The notes: a model not told the origin generated them from the letters alone. Shown: positions 32,252-41,929, counted from the first letter of the stretch. The stretch is 50,660 nucleotides of DNA from Spirochaetales bacterium (GCA_016839055.1 JAEKNX010000024.1:1-50660); one strand, 5' to 3'. Made by a program: numbers and translations.

Positions 32252-32856
32252 TCCCGTAAATCAATTTGAGTAAATTTCGCCTTAAAAGAGGATTCTGCCG
32301 GACTGCTTGCATAGAGACCAAACCGCAGAGGGGCAACGTCTCCGATCATCGGTTCTTCTTTTCCCATCTCAACAGTAGTCTCACCAAAGGCATGCATATG
32401 AAAAATCCGCATCTGAGTATAGAAGAGTCCGTCATATGATGACTCAATCATGAAATCAGGTCCGCGGCGGTGCAGACGGTAGTACACACATCCCAGGTTT
32501 TCGATATCGGTAGTGGCCCAGTCAGAGTATCCACTATTGGTCACAACGCTCCCGAGCCTTGATATTCTTTCATTCTCATATTCGAGGCCGGCTTTCATCC
32601 AGTTTTCACTGTCGGAATAAACAAGAATACCGCATTGATCAAACATCTTTTTATACCCGAAAGAACATTTAACCGAGAAGGAAAAATTAAAATCCGCTTC
32701 ATTAAGAAGAGCGGGTGAATTATCATTGCAGAACCCATAATATGTCCGCTGCCAGAAGTCGGTATTCGGTTCAGTATCAAACTCAAGAGAATCCTCTCCA
32801 ACAGAAAAACTCCCGGGCGCATTAATCCATACAGCATTTTTAAGTTCAAACTTCAT
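32227..32856 (-). CDS. DUF1349 family protein (concanavalin A-like fold)
   Basis: A 209-aa beta-rich protein with the DUF1349 pattern: FWQRTYYGF, then FDQCGILVYSDSENWMKAGL, GCVYYRLHRRGPDFMIESS and PLRFGLYASSP. Some members have been called regulators of enolase, others resemble carbohydrate-binding jelly rolls; the true role is open. It has no signal peptide, so it is cytosolic. It lies upstream of, and overlaps, the methyltransferase gene. Confidence 0.82.
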   Translation of the reverse strand: MKFELKNAVWINAPGSFSVGEDSLEFDTEPNTDFWQRTYYGFCNDNSPALLNEADFNFSFSVKCSFGYKKMFDQCGILVYSDSENWMKAGLEYENERISRLGSVVTNSGYSDWATTDIENLGCVYYRLHRRGPDFMIESSYDGLFYTQMRIFHMHAFGETTVEMGKEEPMIGDVAPLRFGLYASSPAESSFKAKFTQIDLRECGWKAHS

Positions 32857-32985
32857 AATCTCTCCTTTTTCTTAAACAGTATTTGTATATTCTATAGCTA
32901 TATACAATACTCATAAGGTTCTACTTTTTCTCATGATTATATCAGACCTTTTTTTCCTGGACGAGACTGAATCAGCCCCAAAGGA

Positions 32986-33912
32986 TTATAGAAAATTATA
33001 GTACGATAATACCCTTAGCGCCCTGAGGGTATTCCATCGTCCCGGATTGCCGGCCTTTTCGAACTGAAGATGAACCGCCCCCGGCAGTTTTGCACTCTGA
33101 TTCCATTTTCCGCTGCTGTTCCTTTTCTTCAGAATTATATCTACGGCCGGCCGCATCCGCTCATCCCAGGGAGTTTTTGAAAAACGAAAATAATCCATAG
33201 CCCGGAGAATATCATACCGCCAACGGTAAGGATAAGTCATCCTTAAAAAATCTTTGTGAATAATTCTGCCTGTCTTATCGGACATGAACAGCCGGTGCTG
33301 AAGAATGAACTCTTTAGAGCTTTCAGCCGCGGATAGAAGCTCGAGCTTCCTGTAGGTATAGCCGTAGTGGACATACGCCGTTATCCCCTCAAGGGTGCAG
33401 ATAGTTGTATGAAGCGAACTGTGAACCGCACCGGATCTGTTGAGCCGGCAGTTAAAGCCGCCGTCACTCATCCTCTGGGACAAAATAAAATCAACTATAG
33501 ATTCAAGCGCCCTTTGATCCGCCCCGTAAGGGCAGGCATAGCAGAGGAACATTCCGTTTATGCATACATCACTCACGTTGACCGATCCCGCGGGATTTAT
33601 TCCGCCGTCCGGGCCCTTCTCATTGGATATGATCATGGTTACCGAAGAACTCATTATTTCATTATCTGATGAGACACATAGATTCTGCAAATCCTGCATC
33701 GTATAATGGGTGGAAGTCCATTTAGGCTGGTAAAATTTCAGCCCCCAGTTTCCATCAGGCCTTCTCTTTGAAAGAAGAGCCTCCCCCCAGCCTTCCGAGG
33801 AAATCCGAGTCCTGATATCCTCCCGCTCCTCACCCAGCAGGTCACGGTAGACCTGATACTGGATAGACGGGTCACCCTCAAGCAGCCAGCTTAGTAATTC
33901 ATTTTCAATCAC
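32986..33912 (-). CDS. Terpenoid-cyclase/prenyltransferase-fold protein
   Basis: A 308-aa protein of repeated helix pairs with QW-like motifs: RRPDGNWGLKFYQPKWTSTH, RMSDGGFNCR and RNSSGKWN, as in the alpha/alpha toroid of squalene cyclases and prenyltransferase subunits. I see no DxDD motif, so cyclase chemistry is unlikely. It has no signal peptide. The start overlaps the end of the 186-aa gene upstream by 8 nt. Confidence 0.75.
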   Translation of the reverse strand: MIENELLSWLLEGDPSIQYQVYRDLLGEEREDIRTRISSEGWGEALLSKRRPDGNWGLKFYQPKWTSTHYTMQDLQNLCVSSDNEIMSSSVTMIISNEKGPDGGINPAGSVNVSDVCINGMFLCYACPYGADQRALESIVDFILSQRMSDGGFNCRLNRSGAVHSSLHTTICTLEGITAYVHYGYTYRKLELLSAAESSKEFILQHRLFMSDKTGRIIHKDFLRMTYPYRWRYDILRAMDYFRFSKTPWDERMRPAVDIILKKRNSSGKWNQSAKLPGAVHLQFEKAGNPGRWNTLRALRVLSYYNFL

Positions 33913-34465
33913 AGATCAGCCTCCTCTCTATTCTGAAGAAGTCTCCAAGCAGCTGATCAATCCCGGAATGAAGGCTTTTACGTTCATCTTCAGATATAAG
34001 GCCGTCACCCACGGCAGCGCCGTAACGGGCGAAAACAATCTTTATTTTCCTGAGAATAAGATCATTATGGAGATCGGCAAAGGACATCCGGTCAAGCTTG
34101 TCATTACTGGCCAGCTCACCATTTCCCGTCCAGTGGGTTTCATAGATCTGGATATTATATTTAAACGAACTGCTGCTTCCGGCCGTTATTCTGCCGGGAT
34201 GCTCCTCGGTCAGATATCTTCGAAATAGGACAAGTCCCGCAATAACCTCTTCCATCTCAATAACAAGATTTGCCTTCTCCTGCCCCAGCAACCTGCCGTC
34301 ATTCTGCATGGACTCGGTATAGTGCGTCCTTAGATCCTTGACTTCCTCCAAGAACCTGCGAATCCAGTCCGCCAGCCTTGTAAAATCCTGCAGTCGGCGC
34401 GGCAGCATTCCTCCGCCTTCCCATCGCCCATCAGGATAGAATACAATTTTCAATTTCATCCCCAA
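33905..34465 (-). CDS. Hypothetical protein, 186 aa
   Basis: I do not recognise the family. It is soluble, with a beta-hairpin-like start (KLKIVFYPDGRWEGGG) and long amphipathic helices (about 25-85), then a second helical part ending RIERRLICD. It overlaps the cyclase-fold gene and lies 11 nt after the glycosidase-like gene, so the three probably form one transcript. Confidence 0.65.
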   Translation of the reverse strand: MGMKLKIVFYPDGRWEGGGMLPRRLQDFTRLADWIRRFLEEVKDLRTHYTESMQNDGRLLGQEKANLVIEMEEVIAGLVLFRRYLTEEHPGRITAGSSSSFKYNIQIYETHWTGNGELASNDKLDRMSFADLHNDLILRKIKIVFARYGAAVGDGLISEDERKSLHSGIDQLLGDFFRIERRLICD

Positions 34466-34476
34466 TCCATCTCTGT

Positions 34477-35427
34477 TTATTCTTCGTAATATTCAAATGC
34501 GTCTATTATATCGAGATACACGCCGTCAAAACCGGCATCAATTATTTTTTTCAGATAAGAACCGCTATTTCCGAAGATTATATCCTGCCAGCTCTTATCC
34601 CAGTATTTCACCTTATAATTTCCTTCCCAGTAAGGGTTCTCCGCGTCAATCCAGTCCGGCCGGCTGCGCGCCCATGAGTTCTTCCAGTAATAACGGTAGT
34701 CTTCCGCCTCACCAATACTCATATAACAGAGAACAAGACGTCGTCCTCCGTTTGACTTTCGGCTAAGCCTCTCAACATCATCTGGTTTAAGCGGCATACC
34801 GTCATAAAATAGATCAATAATCAGAAGATCATAGTCTGTAGCCGAGACAGCATCAATAAAAGCCTTTTGATTTGAGAAACCTTCGCTGTTTAAAAGATAC
34901 AGAAAATTCCGGGCGTCTGGAAGGTTCCGGATGTCCCTGCTGTTTACATTAAAAGGAACAGACGGATACAAAGGGATGGCATCAAGCTCCCGCCTGCCTG
35001 CGGCAAATGAGATAAATCCTGCCTGAGCGTTCTTTAAATAAGAGCTGTCAACATTACTGCCGGTCCAGCAGTAATCAGTAACCAGGACTTCAACTCCGTT
35101 TTCCTCAAACAGTCTGCAGAGGTCGAAGAGATACTGCCAGTCTCTGTCGGGCGTCTGCTGATCATCAGTGTCGTATCCAAAGAACAGATCCTCACGTCCG
35201 GTTCCATTGATGGAGGCAAGATAACTTCTCTGAACTATGCCAATCGTCTCCCCGTCGGAGGTAACCAGTTCCTGTCCATTCTGGGGAATTATAATAAAAT
35301 CTTCAATTTGAGAATCAGCATAGACGCGGAGGTCGATGATTAAATCACGCATCTCCTGCCGGTAGTCAAGGTTTTCAGAAAATAGCATAGGAGAAACAAT
35401 AAGAAAAATACATATTAGTTTATTCAT
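34477..35427 (-). CDS. Secreted TM1410/GH114-like glycoside hydrolase
   Basis: A 316-aa protein with a signal peptide (MNKLICIFLIVSPMLFS) and a TIM-barrel-like body. Family motifs are DLLIIDLFYDGMPL, RRLVLCYMSIGEAEDYR and FDGVYLDIIDAFEY. TM1410/MJ1477 proteins are related to endo-alpha-1,4-polygalactosaminidases (GH114), with acidic catalytic residues in the last motif. The frame is open to TTG 35454, but AGGA precedes ATG 35427 with proper spacing. Substrate unknown, perhaps a galactosaminogalactan-like exopolysaccharide. Confidence 0.8.
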   Translation of the reverse strand: MNKLICIFLIVSPMLFSENLDYRQEMRDLIIDLRVYADSQIEDFIIIPQNGQELVTSDGETIGIVQRSYLASINGTGREDLFFGYDTDDQQTPDRDWQYLFDLCRLFEENGVEVLVTDYCWTGSNVDSSYLKNAQAGFISFAAGRRELDAIPLYPSVPFNVNSRDIRNLPDARNFLYLLNSEGFSNQKAFIDAVSATDYDLLIIDLFYDGMPLKPDDVERLSRKSNGGRRLVLCYMSIGEAEDYRYYWKNSWARSRPDWIDAENPYWEGNYKVKYWDKSWQDIIFGNSGSYLKKIIDAGFDGVYLDIIDAFEYYEE

Positions 35428-35467
35428 ATTTATCATCCTGTTATTCAATTTCAAGGTTTATAAATTC

Positions 35468-36379
35468 TTACAATAGCTCAAACTTGATTATATATTTAGT
35501 TCCATCCTCTACCCTGACTTGATAAGTTCCTCCTATTTGGGCTACAAGTAATTCGATCAATCTCAAGCCAAAACCCTTATCCGTCTTTTTATCCGCAAGC
35601 TCAGGCATCCCTATCCCGTTATCTTCATAAATAAAGACAACTTGTCTATCTGCCAAAACTGTCTCTATCAGAATTATGCATGACGTCTGCCCCTTGAATC
35701 CATATTTTATTGTATTAGTCAGGAGTTCATTCAGAATCAATCCCAAAGGGATTATTTTATCGGTATCGATTTGAAAATCATCTAATTTTTTCTTAATTAG
35801 TATATTTTGCGTATCAGGAAATATTTCAATTATTTCATCAATTAATTGCGAAAAATATTCTCTGCTTGAGACTACATGATACTTTTCAGACTTATACAAT
35901 TTTTCATATAAGAGGCCCATACTTTCGATACGGGCGATTCCATCCTGAAAAGCTGAAGTGGCATCCGGAATATTTATTTTTGCCGCCTGAAGCGATAAGA
36001 GATTTTTAATTACATTCATATTATTCTTAAGGCGATGGTGAACTTCTTTTAATAAAATATCCTTTTCATAACTAAGAAGCTCAATTTCTTTTTTATTCTG
36101 GTTCCACTCGATGAAAATATATCTTATTCCCACAATACCTATAAGAAAAGTTAATGAAATAATCATACCAATTATTTCATTAACCAGATCAAGTGAATAA
36201 TTGTCCCCAATTATAACATGGTACAGGGGAATTACTCGCCGAATACCCATCAGTATGGTTGCAAATGCGATTAGCAACCATGATATCTTTTTACCTGTCA
36301 GCTTAATATTACTTAAAGAAACTCCTGCTGTTAGAAACTGAAATATGCATGAACAAACTAATACAACAATTGAACACAT
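35468..36379 (-). CDS. Membrane sensor histidine kinase, HisKA_2 type
   Basis: A 303-aa protein with three or four membrane helices in the first 100 residues, then the HisKA_2 box EVHHRLKNNMNVIKNLLSLQ with the phospho-His, and an HATPase_c domain (ILNELLTNTIKYGFKG, DNGIGMPE, KGFGLRLIELL). This kinase subfamily often signals without a neighbouring receiver, as here. More AT-rich than its neighbours, so possibly acquired. AGGAG precedes ATG 36379; the frame is open to 36415. Confidence 0.87.
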   Translation of the reverse strand: MCSIVVLVCSCIFQFLTAGVSLSNIKLTGKKISWLLIAFATILMGIRRVIPLYHVIIGDNYSLDLVNEIIGMIISLTFLIGIVGIRYIFIEWNQNKKEIELLSYEKDILLKEVHHRLKNNMNVIKNLLSLQAAKINIPDATSAFQDGIARIESMGLLYEKLYKSEKYHVVSSREYFSQLIDEIIEIFPDTQNILIKKKLDDFQIDTDKIIPLGLILNELLTNTIKYGFKGQTSCIILIETVLADRQVVFIYEDNGIGMPELADKKTDKGFGLRLIELLVAQIGGTYQVRVEDGTKYIIKFELL

Positions 36380-36463
36380 AAAAGCTCCTGAATTTTGTTT
36401 AAATAATATTACCATTAAAATAATAAATCTTCCTGAATTTCTTCATGCTGAGGTTGACAGATT

Positions 36464-36844
36464 TTAACTTTTATCTATTTTAACCCATTTCCTCCGCCAG
36501 GCCGGCGCCTCATAGTCCTCAGGCCAGAACTCGAGTTGCTCGGTAATCAGTCCGTCTACTATGGTATGAAAAGTGACAGCACGAGCCTTGAGCTTACCAT
36601 CCGAGATGCTGACATCCGTAACGGCCCGCCCGGCATCAGCAACAAGGTTGTTTATGATAAACGTCCACCTGCCTTCAGACGGATATTCAGAATTGATCCT
36701 GATAAAGTTCTCCTTTCCTTCGATTACTTCTGACGACTGAGGCCATCTGCAGATATAGCCCTCGGAGAAAAAACCGGCCGCCTTCTTAAAGTCATTTGTC
36801 TCCATTGCGGCCCAATAGGCCCTTACAATTTCTTCAGCTTCCAT
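36464..36844 (-). CDS. SnoaL-like / NTF2-fold protein
   Basis: A 126-aa cone-shaped NTF2-like protein: EEIVRAYWAAMETNDFKKAA at the start, then GYICRWPQS, and VTFHTIVDGLITEQLEFW near the end. Such proteins are small enzymes or ligand carriers, often of polyketide-like or unknown substrates. It is a single gene. No conserved catalytic pair can be assigned with confidence. Confidence 0.8.
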   Translation of the reverse strand: MEAEEIVRAYWAAMETNDFKKAAGFFSEGYICRWPQSSEVIEGKENFIRINSEYPSEGRWTFIINNLVADAGRAVTDVSISDGKLKARAVTFHTIVDGLITEQLEFWPEDYEAPAWRRKWVKIDKS

Positions 36845-37024
36845 AGCCTATTCCTCCTTTTGGTTCAATAACAGCAGTTTCACATTACAGATGAATGTCG
36901 TATATAAAAATTAATTCAATATCAGTTTTCAACTTAGACTTAAATACATGAGCAGCGACACCATCTTTATACCAGGCAGTCGTTGCCTCATTTAACAAGC
37001 GGAGATGGGCTCCTTTTTTTGAGA

Positions 37025-37720
37025 TTAAGTATTAAGCGCTTCTCTCACCGCAGCTTCAGCATGGATCAGGGTAGTATCGAAAACGGGAACATCAACATGT
37101 TCCTGCTTAATGAGCATGGGAATCTCAGTGCAACCAAGAACTATGCCCTCCGCCCCGCTGGCAATTAATTTTTCAATTATCTCAAGATAACGGGCTCTTG
37201 ATTCGGCGGTCAAGGCCCCCTGACAAAGTTCGTTGTAAATTATATTATGGACGGCATCCATATCCTCATCACATGGAACAACGACTTCAATCCCGTGCAA
37301 ATCATTTAGACGCCCTTTGTAAAATTCCTGCTCCATCGTAAAACGTGTTCCAAGAAGGCCGACCTTTTTCAAGTTTTGCTTTTTAATCGATACGGCGACA
37401 GCGTCAGCAATGTGAAGAAGAGGAATTCCGATGCTTGCCTCAACTTCATCAGCCATTTTGTGCATCGTGTTCGTACATATAAGGAGTAGTTCTGATCCGC
37501 CTTTCTCAAGCCTGCGCGCCGCATCTATCATAATATCAGTCAGTTTTTTCCACTCTTCTTTATGCTGAAGAACTTCAATTTCCCCAAAATCGACTGAATA
37601 CATCAGGGTCTTTGCCGAATGAAGTCCTCCGAGCTCCTCTTTTACCATTTTGTTAATCAGCCGGTAATATTCAAGCGATGATTCCCAGCTCATTCCGCCT
37701 ATCATTCCGATTGTTTTCAT
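37025..37720 (-). CDS. Aspartate/glutamate racemase family protein
   Basis: A 231-aa cofactor-independent racemase. The start is MIGGMSWESSLEYYRLIN, and the two catalytic cysteines lie in ICTNTMHK (about 83) and LGCTEIPML (about 196). It is closest to the aspartate racemase (RacD/YgeA) branch; which amino acid is used is not certain. GAGGAGGAGG lies just before the ATG. The stop of a short upstream ORF overlaps its start codon. Confidence 0.88.
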   Translation of the reverse strand: MKTIGMIGGMSWESSLEYYRLINKMVKEELGGLHSAKTLMYSVDFGEIEVLQHKEEWKKLTDIMIDAARRLEKGGSELLLICTNTMHKMADEVEASIGIPLLHIADAVAVSIKKQNLKKVGLLGTRFTMEQEFYKGRLNDLHGIEVVVPCDEDMDAVHNIIYNELCQGALTAESRARYLEIIEKLIASGAEGIVLGCTEIPMLIKQEHVDVPVFDTTLIHAEAAVREALNT

Positions 37721-37818
37721 TCTTCCTCCTCCTCATTAATCAATTTATCATACGTTGTGCGTATTTTCAGTATATAGATACTTACTCCTATCACAATTCC
37801 GGATAGAAGGAGCCTCAA
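37717..37818 (-). CDS. Possible small membrane peptide (33 aa), coupled to the racemase gene
   Basis: A short frame from TTG 37818 reads one hydrophobic helix (LLLSGIVIGVSIYIL) and a charged end (KIRTTYDKLINEEEEE). Its TGA overlaps the racemase ATG (ATGA). It lacks an RBS, so it may be a remnant of a longer membrane-protein gene; the acidic codons double as the GAGGAGGAGG RBS of the racemase gene. Low certainty. Confidence 0.3.
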   Translation of the reverse strand: MRLLLSGIVIGVSIYILKIRTTYDKLINEEEEE

Positions 37819-37862
37819 CCATAAAAACGTCGGAACTCAGGTTAAAGCGGAAGCACTATGCC

Positions 37863-37901
37863 GACAACTTCAGGCTTTGAAATGTAAAACCTGAAGTTGT
37901 C
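37863..37901. terminator. 12-bp inverted repeat after the catalase gene
   Basis: GACAACTTCAGG (37863-37874) pairs perfectly with CCTGAAGTTGTC (37890-37901). It lies 24 bp past the catalase stop. On the plus strand a T-rich run follows (37909-37916). On the minus strand, the direction of the catalase gene, no U tract follows, so it may be a weak terminator or a 3'-end stabiliser. Confidence 0.5.
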
Positions 37902-37925
37902 AGAAAATATTTTTTCAAATAGTAT

Positions 37926-39380
37926 CTATACCGCGTCTCTAACCGAAAGGCCAAGAGCACCTGCAACACCCGCTCCGTAGGTTTCATCAGCAAGGCGGCA
38001 ATTTTTGATATGACGCAGCTTTATTTCTTTTGGAGCATCACCCATAGCCCGGGCAGTATTTTCAAAGAGAACCTTCTGCTGCTCAGGGGTCATTAGACCG
38101 AAGAGAGCCTTCGTCTGAGAGTAATAGTCATCATCCTCCCGGTGATCCCATCTTGCGGCAGCTCCGTCTAAATCAAGCGGCGGCTCGGCGAAATCAGGCT
38201 GCTCCTGCCATTCTCCGTAACTGTTGGGCTCATATCCTAGGCTTGAACCATAATTACCATCGACCCTCATCTGCCCGTCACGATGAAATGTGTTAACCGG
38301 ACACCTTGCCTGGTTAACAGGAATCAGATGATGGTTCACACCTAGCCGGTAGCGCTGTGCGTCTCCGTATGAAAACAACCGGCCCTGCAGCATCTTGTCG
38401 GGGGAAAATCCTATTCCAGGCACCTTATTGGCAGGATTAAACGCCGCCTGCTCAACATCGGCAAAATAGTTCTCCGGGTTCTTGTTCAGTTCAAGCACAC
38501 CTACATCCTGCATTGGATAATCTTTATGCGGCCAAACCTTTGTAAGGTCAAAGGGGTTAAAGGAAGTTTTCCTGGCCTGCTCTTCGGTCATTACCTGAAT
38601 TTTCATGTCCCATTTCGGAAAGTCTCCGGCGGTGATACTGTTAAAAAGATCACGCTGATGGCTCTCACGATCTTTAGCGATGAGGGCTTCCGCCTCTGAA
38701 TCAGTGAGGCATTTAATTCCCTGCTGCGTCTTAAAGTGAAATTTCACCCATATACGCTCGTTCCTGTCATTAATTAGACTGTAGGTATGACTGCCGTAAC
38801 CGTTCATATGCCTGTAGGAAGACGGTATTCCTCGCTCACTCATTGTAATTGTCACCTGATGCAATGCCTCAGGCAGATTTGTCCAGAAATCCCAGTTGTT
38901 TTTTGCCGACCTCATATTCGTCTTTGGATCTCTTTTTACCGCATGGTTAAGATCAGGAAATTTCAGCGGATCCTTCAGGAAAAAGACGGGAGTGTTGTTT
39001 CCAACAAGGTCCCAGTTTCCTTCTTCGGTGTAAAATTTCATAGCAAAGCCGCGAATATCCCGCTCGGCATCAGCCGCACCTCGTTCTCCCGCTACCGTTG
39101 AAAAACGCACGAAGCATTCTGTCTTCTTTCCTACTTTGGAAAATATTTTAGCCTTCGTATACTTCGTGATGTCATGGGTAACGGTAAACGTTCCGAAAGC
39201 TCCGGATCCCTTGGCATGCATCCTTCGTTCAGGTATTACTTCCCTGTCAAAATGAGCGAGCTTCTCAAGATACCATGCATCCTGAAGCATCATCGGTCCG
39301 CGTTTACCCGCCGTCTCAACATTCTGGTTATCAGCAATAGGGGCTCCGACATTATTCGTCAATTTTTTCTTCACTGACAT
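37926..39380 (-). CDS. katA: Catalase (monofunctional haem type)
   Basis: A 484-aa small-subunit catalase. The distal His is in [14 protein letters not shown] (about 55), Asn in [10 protein letters not shown] (about 128), and the proximal haem Tyr in [14 protein letters not shown] (about 338). The full length is present and all catalytic residues are intact. AGGAGG precedes the ATG, and a TATAAT box lies at 39403-39408. The symbol denotes the family. A catalase together with the rubredoxin-like gene suggests an organism that meets oxygen. Confidence 0.95.
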   Translation of the reverse strand: MSVKKKLTNNVGAPIADNQNVETAGKRGPMMLQDAWYLEKLAHFDREVIPERRMHAKGSGAFGTFTVTHDITKYTKAKIFSKVGKKTECFVRFSTVAGERGAADAERDIRGFAMKFYTEEGNWDLVGNNTPVFFLKDPLKFPDLNHAVKRDPKTNMRSAKNNWDFWTNLPEALHQVTITMSERGIPSSYRHMNGYGSHTYSLINDRNERIWVKFHFKTQQGIKCLTDSEAEALIAKDRESHQRDLFNSITAGDFPKWDMKIQVMTEEQARKTSFNPFDLTKVWPHKDYPMQDVGVLELNKNPENYFADVEQAAFNPANKVPGIGFSPDKMLQGRLFSYGDAQRYRLGVNHHLIPVNQARCPVNTFHRDGQMRVDGNYGSSLGYEPNSYGEWQEQPDFAEPPLDLDGAAARWDHREDDDYYSQTKALFGLMTPEQQKVLFENTARAMGDAPKEIKLRHIKNCRLADETYGAGVAGALGLSVRDAV

Positions 39381-39400
39381 TTCATCCTCCTATCTCTACC

Positions 39401-39410
39401 TAATTATAAA
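39401..39410 (-). promoter_or_regulatory. TATAAT box of the catalase gene, with a PerR-like half site
   Basis: On the minus strand TTTATAATTA lies 20 to 30 bp before the catalase ATG. It contains a perfect -10 (TATAAT, 39408-39403) but no good -35 at 17 bp. TTATAATTA matches one half of the PerR-box consensus. A weak -35 is typical of a regulated promoter. The regulator is a guess. Confidence 0.35.
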
Positions 39411-39524
39411 CCCACATCATGAATATTTGGATATTTTCCATATAAACATCCATTTCCGATTTAATTTTCATATAAATAGGACCATATCTGAACCATGCGG
39501 GCCTGCAACGAGACAAAAAGACAT

Positions 39525-40031
39525 CTAACTCAGCTTTTTTTCATAAAGAAAAAACTTCCCCTTCCGGAATAGAACGTCTCCGGCCTTTCGGAAACCTGTT
39601 CTCTCATACAGCCTGAGTGCTGCAGGATTAAGAGAGAAGACGTCGAGCCGGATTGCCCCATAGCCGCGTGCACGGGCTTCGTTTTCAGCAAATTCAACCA
39701 ATTTCCGGCCTATCCCCATACCTTTATACTCAGGATGAACCGACAGGCGGTGAATAATAAGCGGCTCTCCTTCTGTAAACTTCCATTCAACTTCATCATA
39801 CTGTGGCTCGACCTCTTCATTTAGGACCATATAAGCGGCCGGATGAGCATCTACAAAATAACCATAGGCTGTCTTCTTCTGGATATCCTCGGCGAGATCG
39901 GCTCTTGATGGATAGACTTCATCCCATTGATCAATTCCGTCTGATTTTAGCCTCACTATTACATCCCGAATCAGCAGAGAAAAATCATTGAGCTGATTTG
40001 ATTCAATCCGTCTTATCAAACTATCTTTCAT
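39525..40031 (-). CDS. GNAT family acetyltransferase
   Basis: A 168-aa protein with the acetyl-CoA site VHPEYKGMGIGRKLVEFAEN (about 98-117; pattern Q/RxxGxG/A) and the final motif NPAALRLYERTGFRKAG. The substrate amine is unknown. It is divergent from the deaminase-like gene at 40079, 47 bp apart. Confidence 0.88.
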   Translation of the reverse strand: MKDSLIRRIESNQLNDFSLLIRDVIVRLKSDGIDQWDEVYPSRADLAEDIQKKTAYGYFVDAHPAAYMVLNEEVEPQYDEVEWKFTEGEPLIIHRLSVHPEYKGMGIGRKLVEFAENEARARGYGAIRLDVFSLNPAALRLYERTGFRKAGDVLFRKGKFFLYEKKLS

Positions 40032-40078
40032 ACCCTATAATCTATCAGAATCTGTTATATTGTTAAAAGAGGCAGAAT

Positions 40079-41047
40079 ATGAAAAACGAAGACAGTGTAA
40101 AATTTATTACCGCTCTGGAGACCGGCGACAGAAACCTCATGAGGCAGGTCCCGAGGGCCGATGTTCATAATCACGCGGCCCTCGGCGGAGATTTCAAGAA
40201 GTGGGTAAAAAAAGAAGGGCTGGATCTGAATGAGGGTGCTCACTTCTTTCCCGATTTTACCGACTTTCAGAATCTTGTCGACAATATTTTCACCTACCCC
40301 TATAATCCACCGACGAATAAACAGCAGAGGGATCGTTTCCTGAGCCTTTTTTCAGCTACTTACGAGCTGGCAATATCCGACGGGGTCACATACATCGAAC
40401 CCGGATATGACGCGGTTATTCTCGACTACTGGGAAATGGACCTGGAGCAGATGATATCCGAGCTCAAAGCGCAGGTGGATTTGTACAGTGACAGGATAAC
40501 GATTAAGCCGGACATCGGTATTATAAGAGTCTTCAACAAGAAGGACATAGAGCGGACAATCTATCCGTGCATCGAATCAGGCTTTTTCAAGGCCCTGGAC
40601 ATCTTCGCCGATGAGCGCTTAGGTCCGCCGGAGGATTTCGAGGAAGTCTTCCACGTGGCAAAACAATCCGGAATGAAACTTAAAGGCCACGCAGGGGAAC
40701 TTCTTGACGCAGACTTCGTCCGGCGGAGCGTTGAAGTACTCGATCTTGATGAGCTCCAGCATGGAATAGCCGCGGCAAAATCACCAGAGGTGATGAGGTT
40801 CCTCGCCGACAGCCAAATCCGGCTGAATATATGCCCGTCGAGTAACATACAGCTATGCCAGAGTGAGTCATTTAAAACTCATCCAATCCGAATTCTGATG
40901 GATAACGGGGTGAAAGTAAGCGTCAATACCGACGACGCCATTATCTTCGGCCAGAAGTCGACCGATGAGTTCTTCAATCTTTATGAGACGGGACTGTACA
41001 GCGCAGAGGAACTTGACCAGGTGAGGCTTAACGGTTTTCCTTCATAA
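40079..41047 (+). CDS. Adenosine-deaminase-family protein
   Basis: A 322-aa metal-dependent deaminase fold. Zinc-site and catalytic motifs are RADVHNHAAL (HxH at the start), GHAGEL (His and catalytic Glu), DELQHGIAA and VNTDDAIIF (Asp pair). NICPSSNI is the usual substrate-loop motif. All key residues are present, but the protein ends about 15-20 residues early, right after the typical LDQVRLNGF, so the last helix is missing. The stop overlaps the convergent MBL gene by 6 nt. The substrate may be adenosine or another purine. Confidence 0.87.
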   Translation: MKNEDSVKFITALETGDRNLMRQVPRADVHNHAALGGDFKKWVKKEGLDLNEGAHFFPDFTDFQNLVDNIFTYPYNPPTNKQQRDRFLSLFSATYELAISDGVTYIEPGYDAVILDYWEMDLEQMISELKAQVDLYSDRITIKPDIGIIRVFNKKDIERTIYPCIESGFFKALDIFADERLGPPEDFEEVFHVAKQSGMKLKGHAGELLDADFVRRSVEVLDLDELQHGIAAAKSPEVMRFLADSQIRLNICPSSNIQLCQSESFKTHPIRILMDNGVKVSVNTDDAIIFGQKSTDEFFNLYETGLYSAEELDQVRLNGFPS

Positions 41048-41929
41048 GGCTTTCCAGTACATCCTGTTTTCTTTGAAGGTATACCCGGCTTTAGAATTAT
41101 TACACAAATAGGACAGGATTGATTTCAGAGTACTTCCAACCAGAACATACTGGCCAGGATTTAGGGCAATACCCCGCAGATCACAAAACTCTTTGAGAAG
41201 TTCTTCAAAGATTAACCCGCCGTCGAGCAGCCTCAGAATATCTTCTTCTGCTTCAGAGAGCACGCTAAGGTTAAGATCTGCTGTCTCTGAAATATCTTTA
41301 ACAATATTCCCATGGGATGGCACGTAATATTCAGCATCAATTCCTTTAATATTCTCTATGCTGCCGCGGAAAGCCTCAACATCATAGATAAACGGCAGGC
41401 CGTATTTTTTAAGCACGGGTTCTCCGAAGAGACTGTCAGCAAGATAGAATACGCCGTCATCAGTCAGGATTCCATATTGATTAAAAAAATGTCCTGGAAG
41501 CGGGATAAACTGCAGACCCTGAAGCTGAGTATCAGCATTAATTAGCCGGTTAACTCTGCAGGCTTTGGCTTCGAAAAACTTTGAACGCAGTTCTTTGAAC
41601 GGATAAGCTCCCCAAAGAAAAGAAGGTTCAAGAAGGGGATTCTCAGTGAAGCAGGCCTCTACTTCCGGAGCCCAGATCTCGCAGCCGGTGCTGTTCTGCA
41701 GATAGGCATTCGCGCCGATGTGATCAGCGTTTGAGTGGGTGTTTATGACTGCTTTAAGTTTCCAGCCTTTAGCCCTGAGCGCTTTCAGCAGCCGACGGCC
41801 GGCATCCTTATCGTTACCGCTGTCGATGAGGTAAACATCTGCTCCGAAGTTGACTATACCGATATTCGTCGGCCCGGCTGAGACCCAGGCTGTCTCGGAC
41901 AGGCAAAGAAAAGGATTCTCATCAGGCAT
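41042..41929 (-). CDS. Metallo-beta-lactamase-fold hydrolase
   Basis: A 295-aa protein with the MBL metal motif THSNADHIG (HxxxDH, about 61-66), later His in LPGHFFNQYG, Asp in FYLADSLFGE and His in YVPSHGNI. There is a helical C-terminal extension of about 90 residues. Metal ligands are complete, so it is likely active as a thioesterase/lactonase-type enzyme; substrate not assignable. Its 5' end overlaps the small gene upstream by 8 nt. Confidence 0.85.
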   Translation of the reverse strand: MPDENPFLCLSETAWVSAGPTNIGIVNFGADVYLIDSGNDKDAGRRLLKALRAKGWKLKAVINTHSNADHIGANAYLQNSTGCEIWAPEVEACFTENPLLEPSFLWGAYPFKELRSKFFEAKACRVNRLINADTQLQGLQFIPLPGHFFNQYGILTDDGVFYLADSLFGEPVLKKYGLPFIYDVEAFRGSIENIKGIDAEYYVPSHGNIVKDISETADLNLSVLSEAEEDILRLLDGGLIFEELLKEFCDLRGIALNPGQYVLVGSTLKSILSYLCNNSKAGYTFKENRMYWKAL

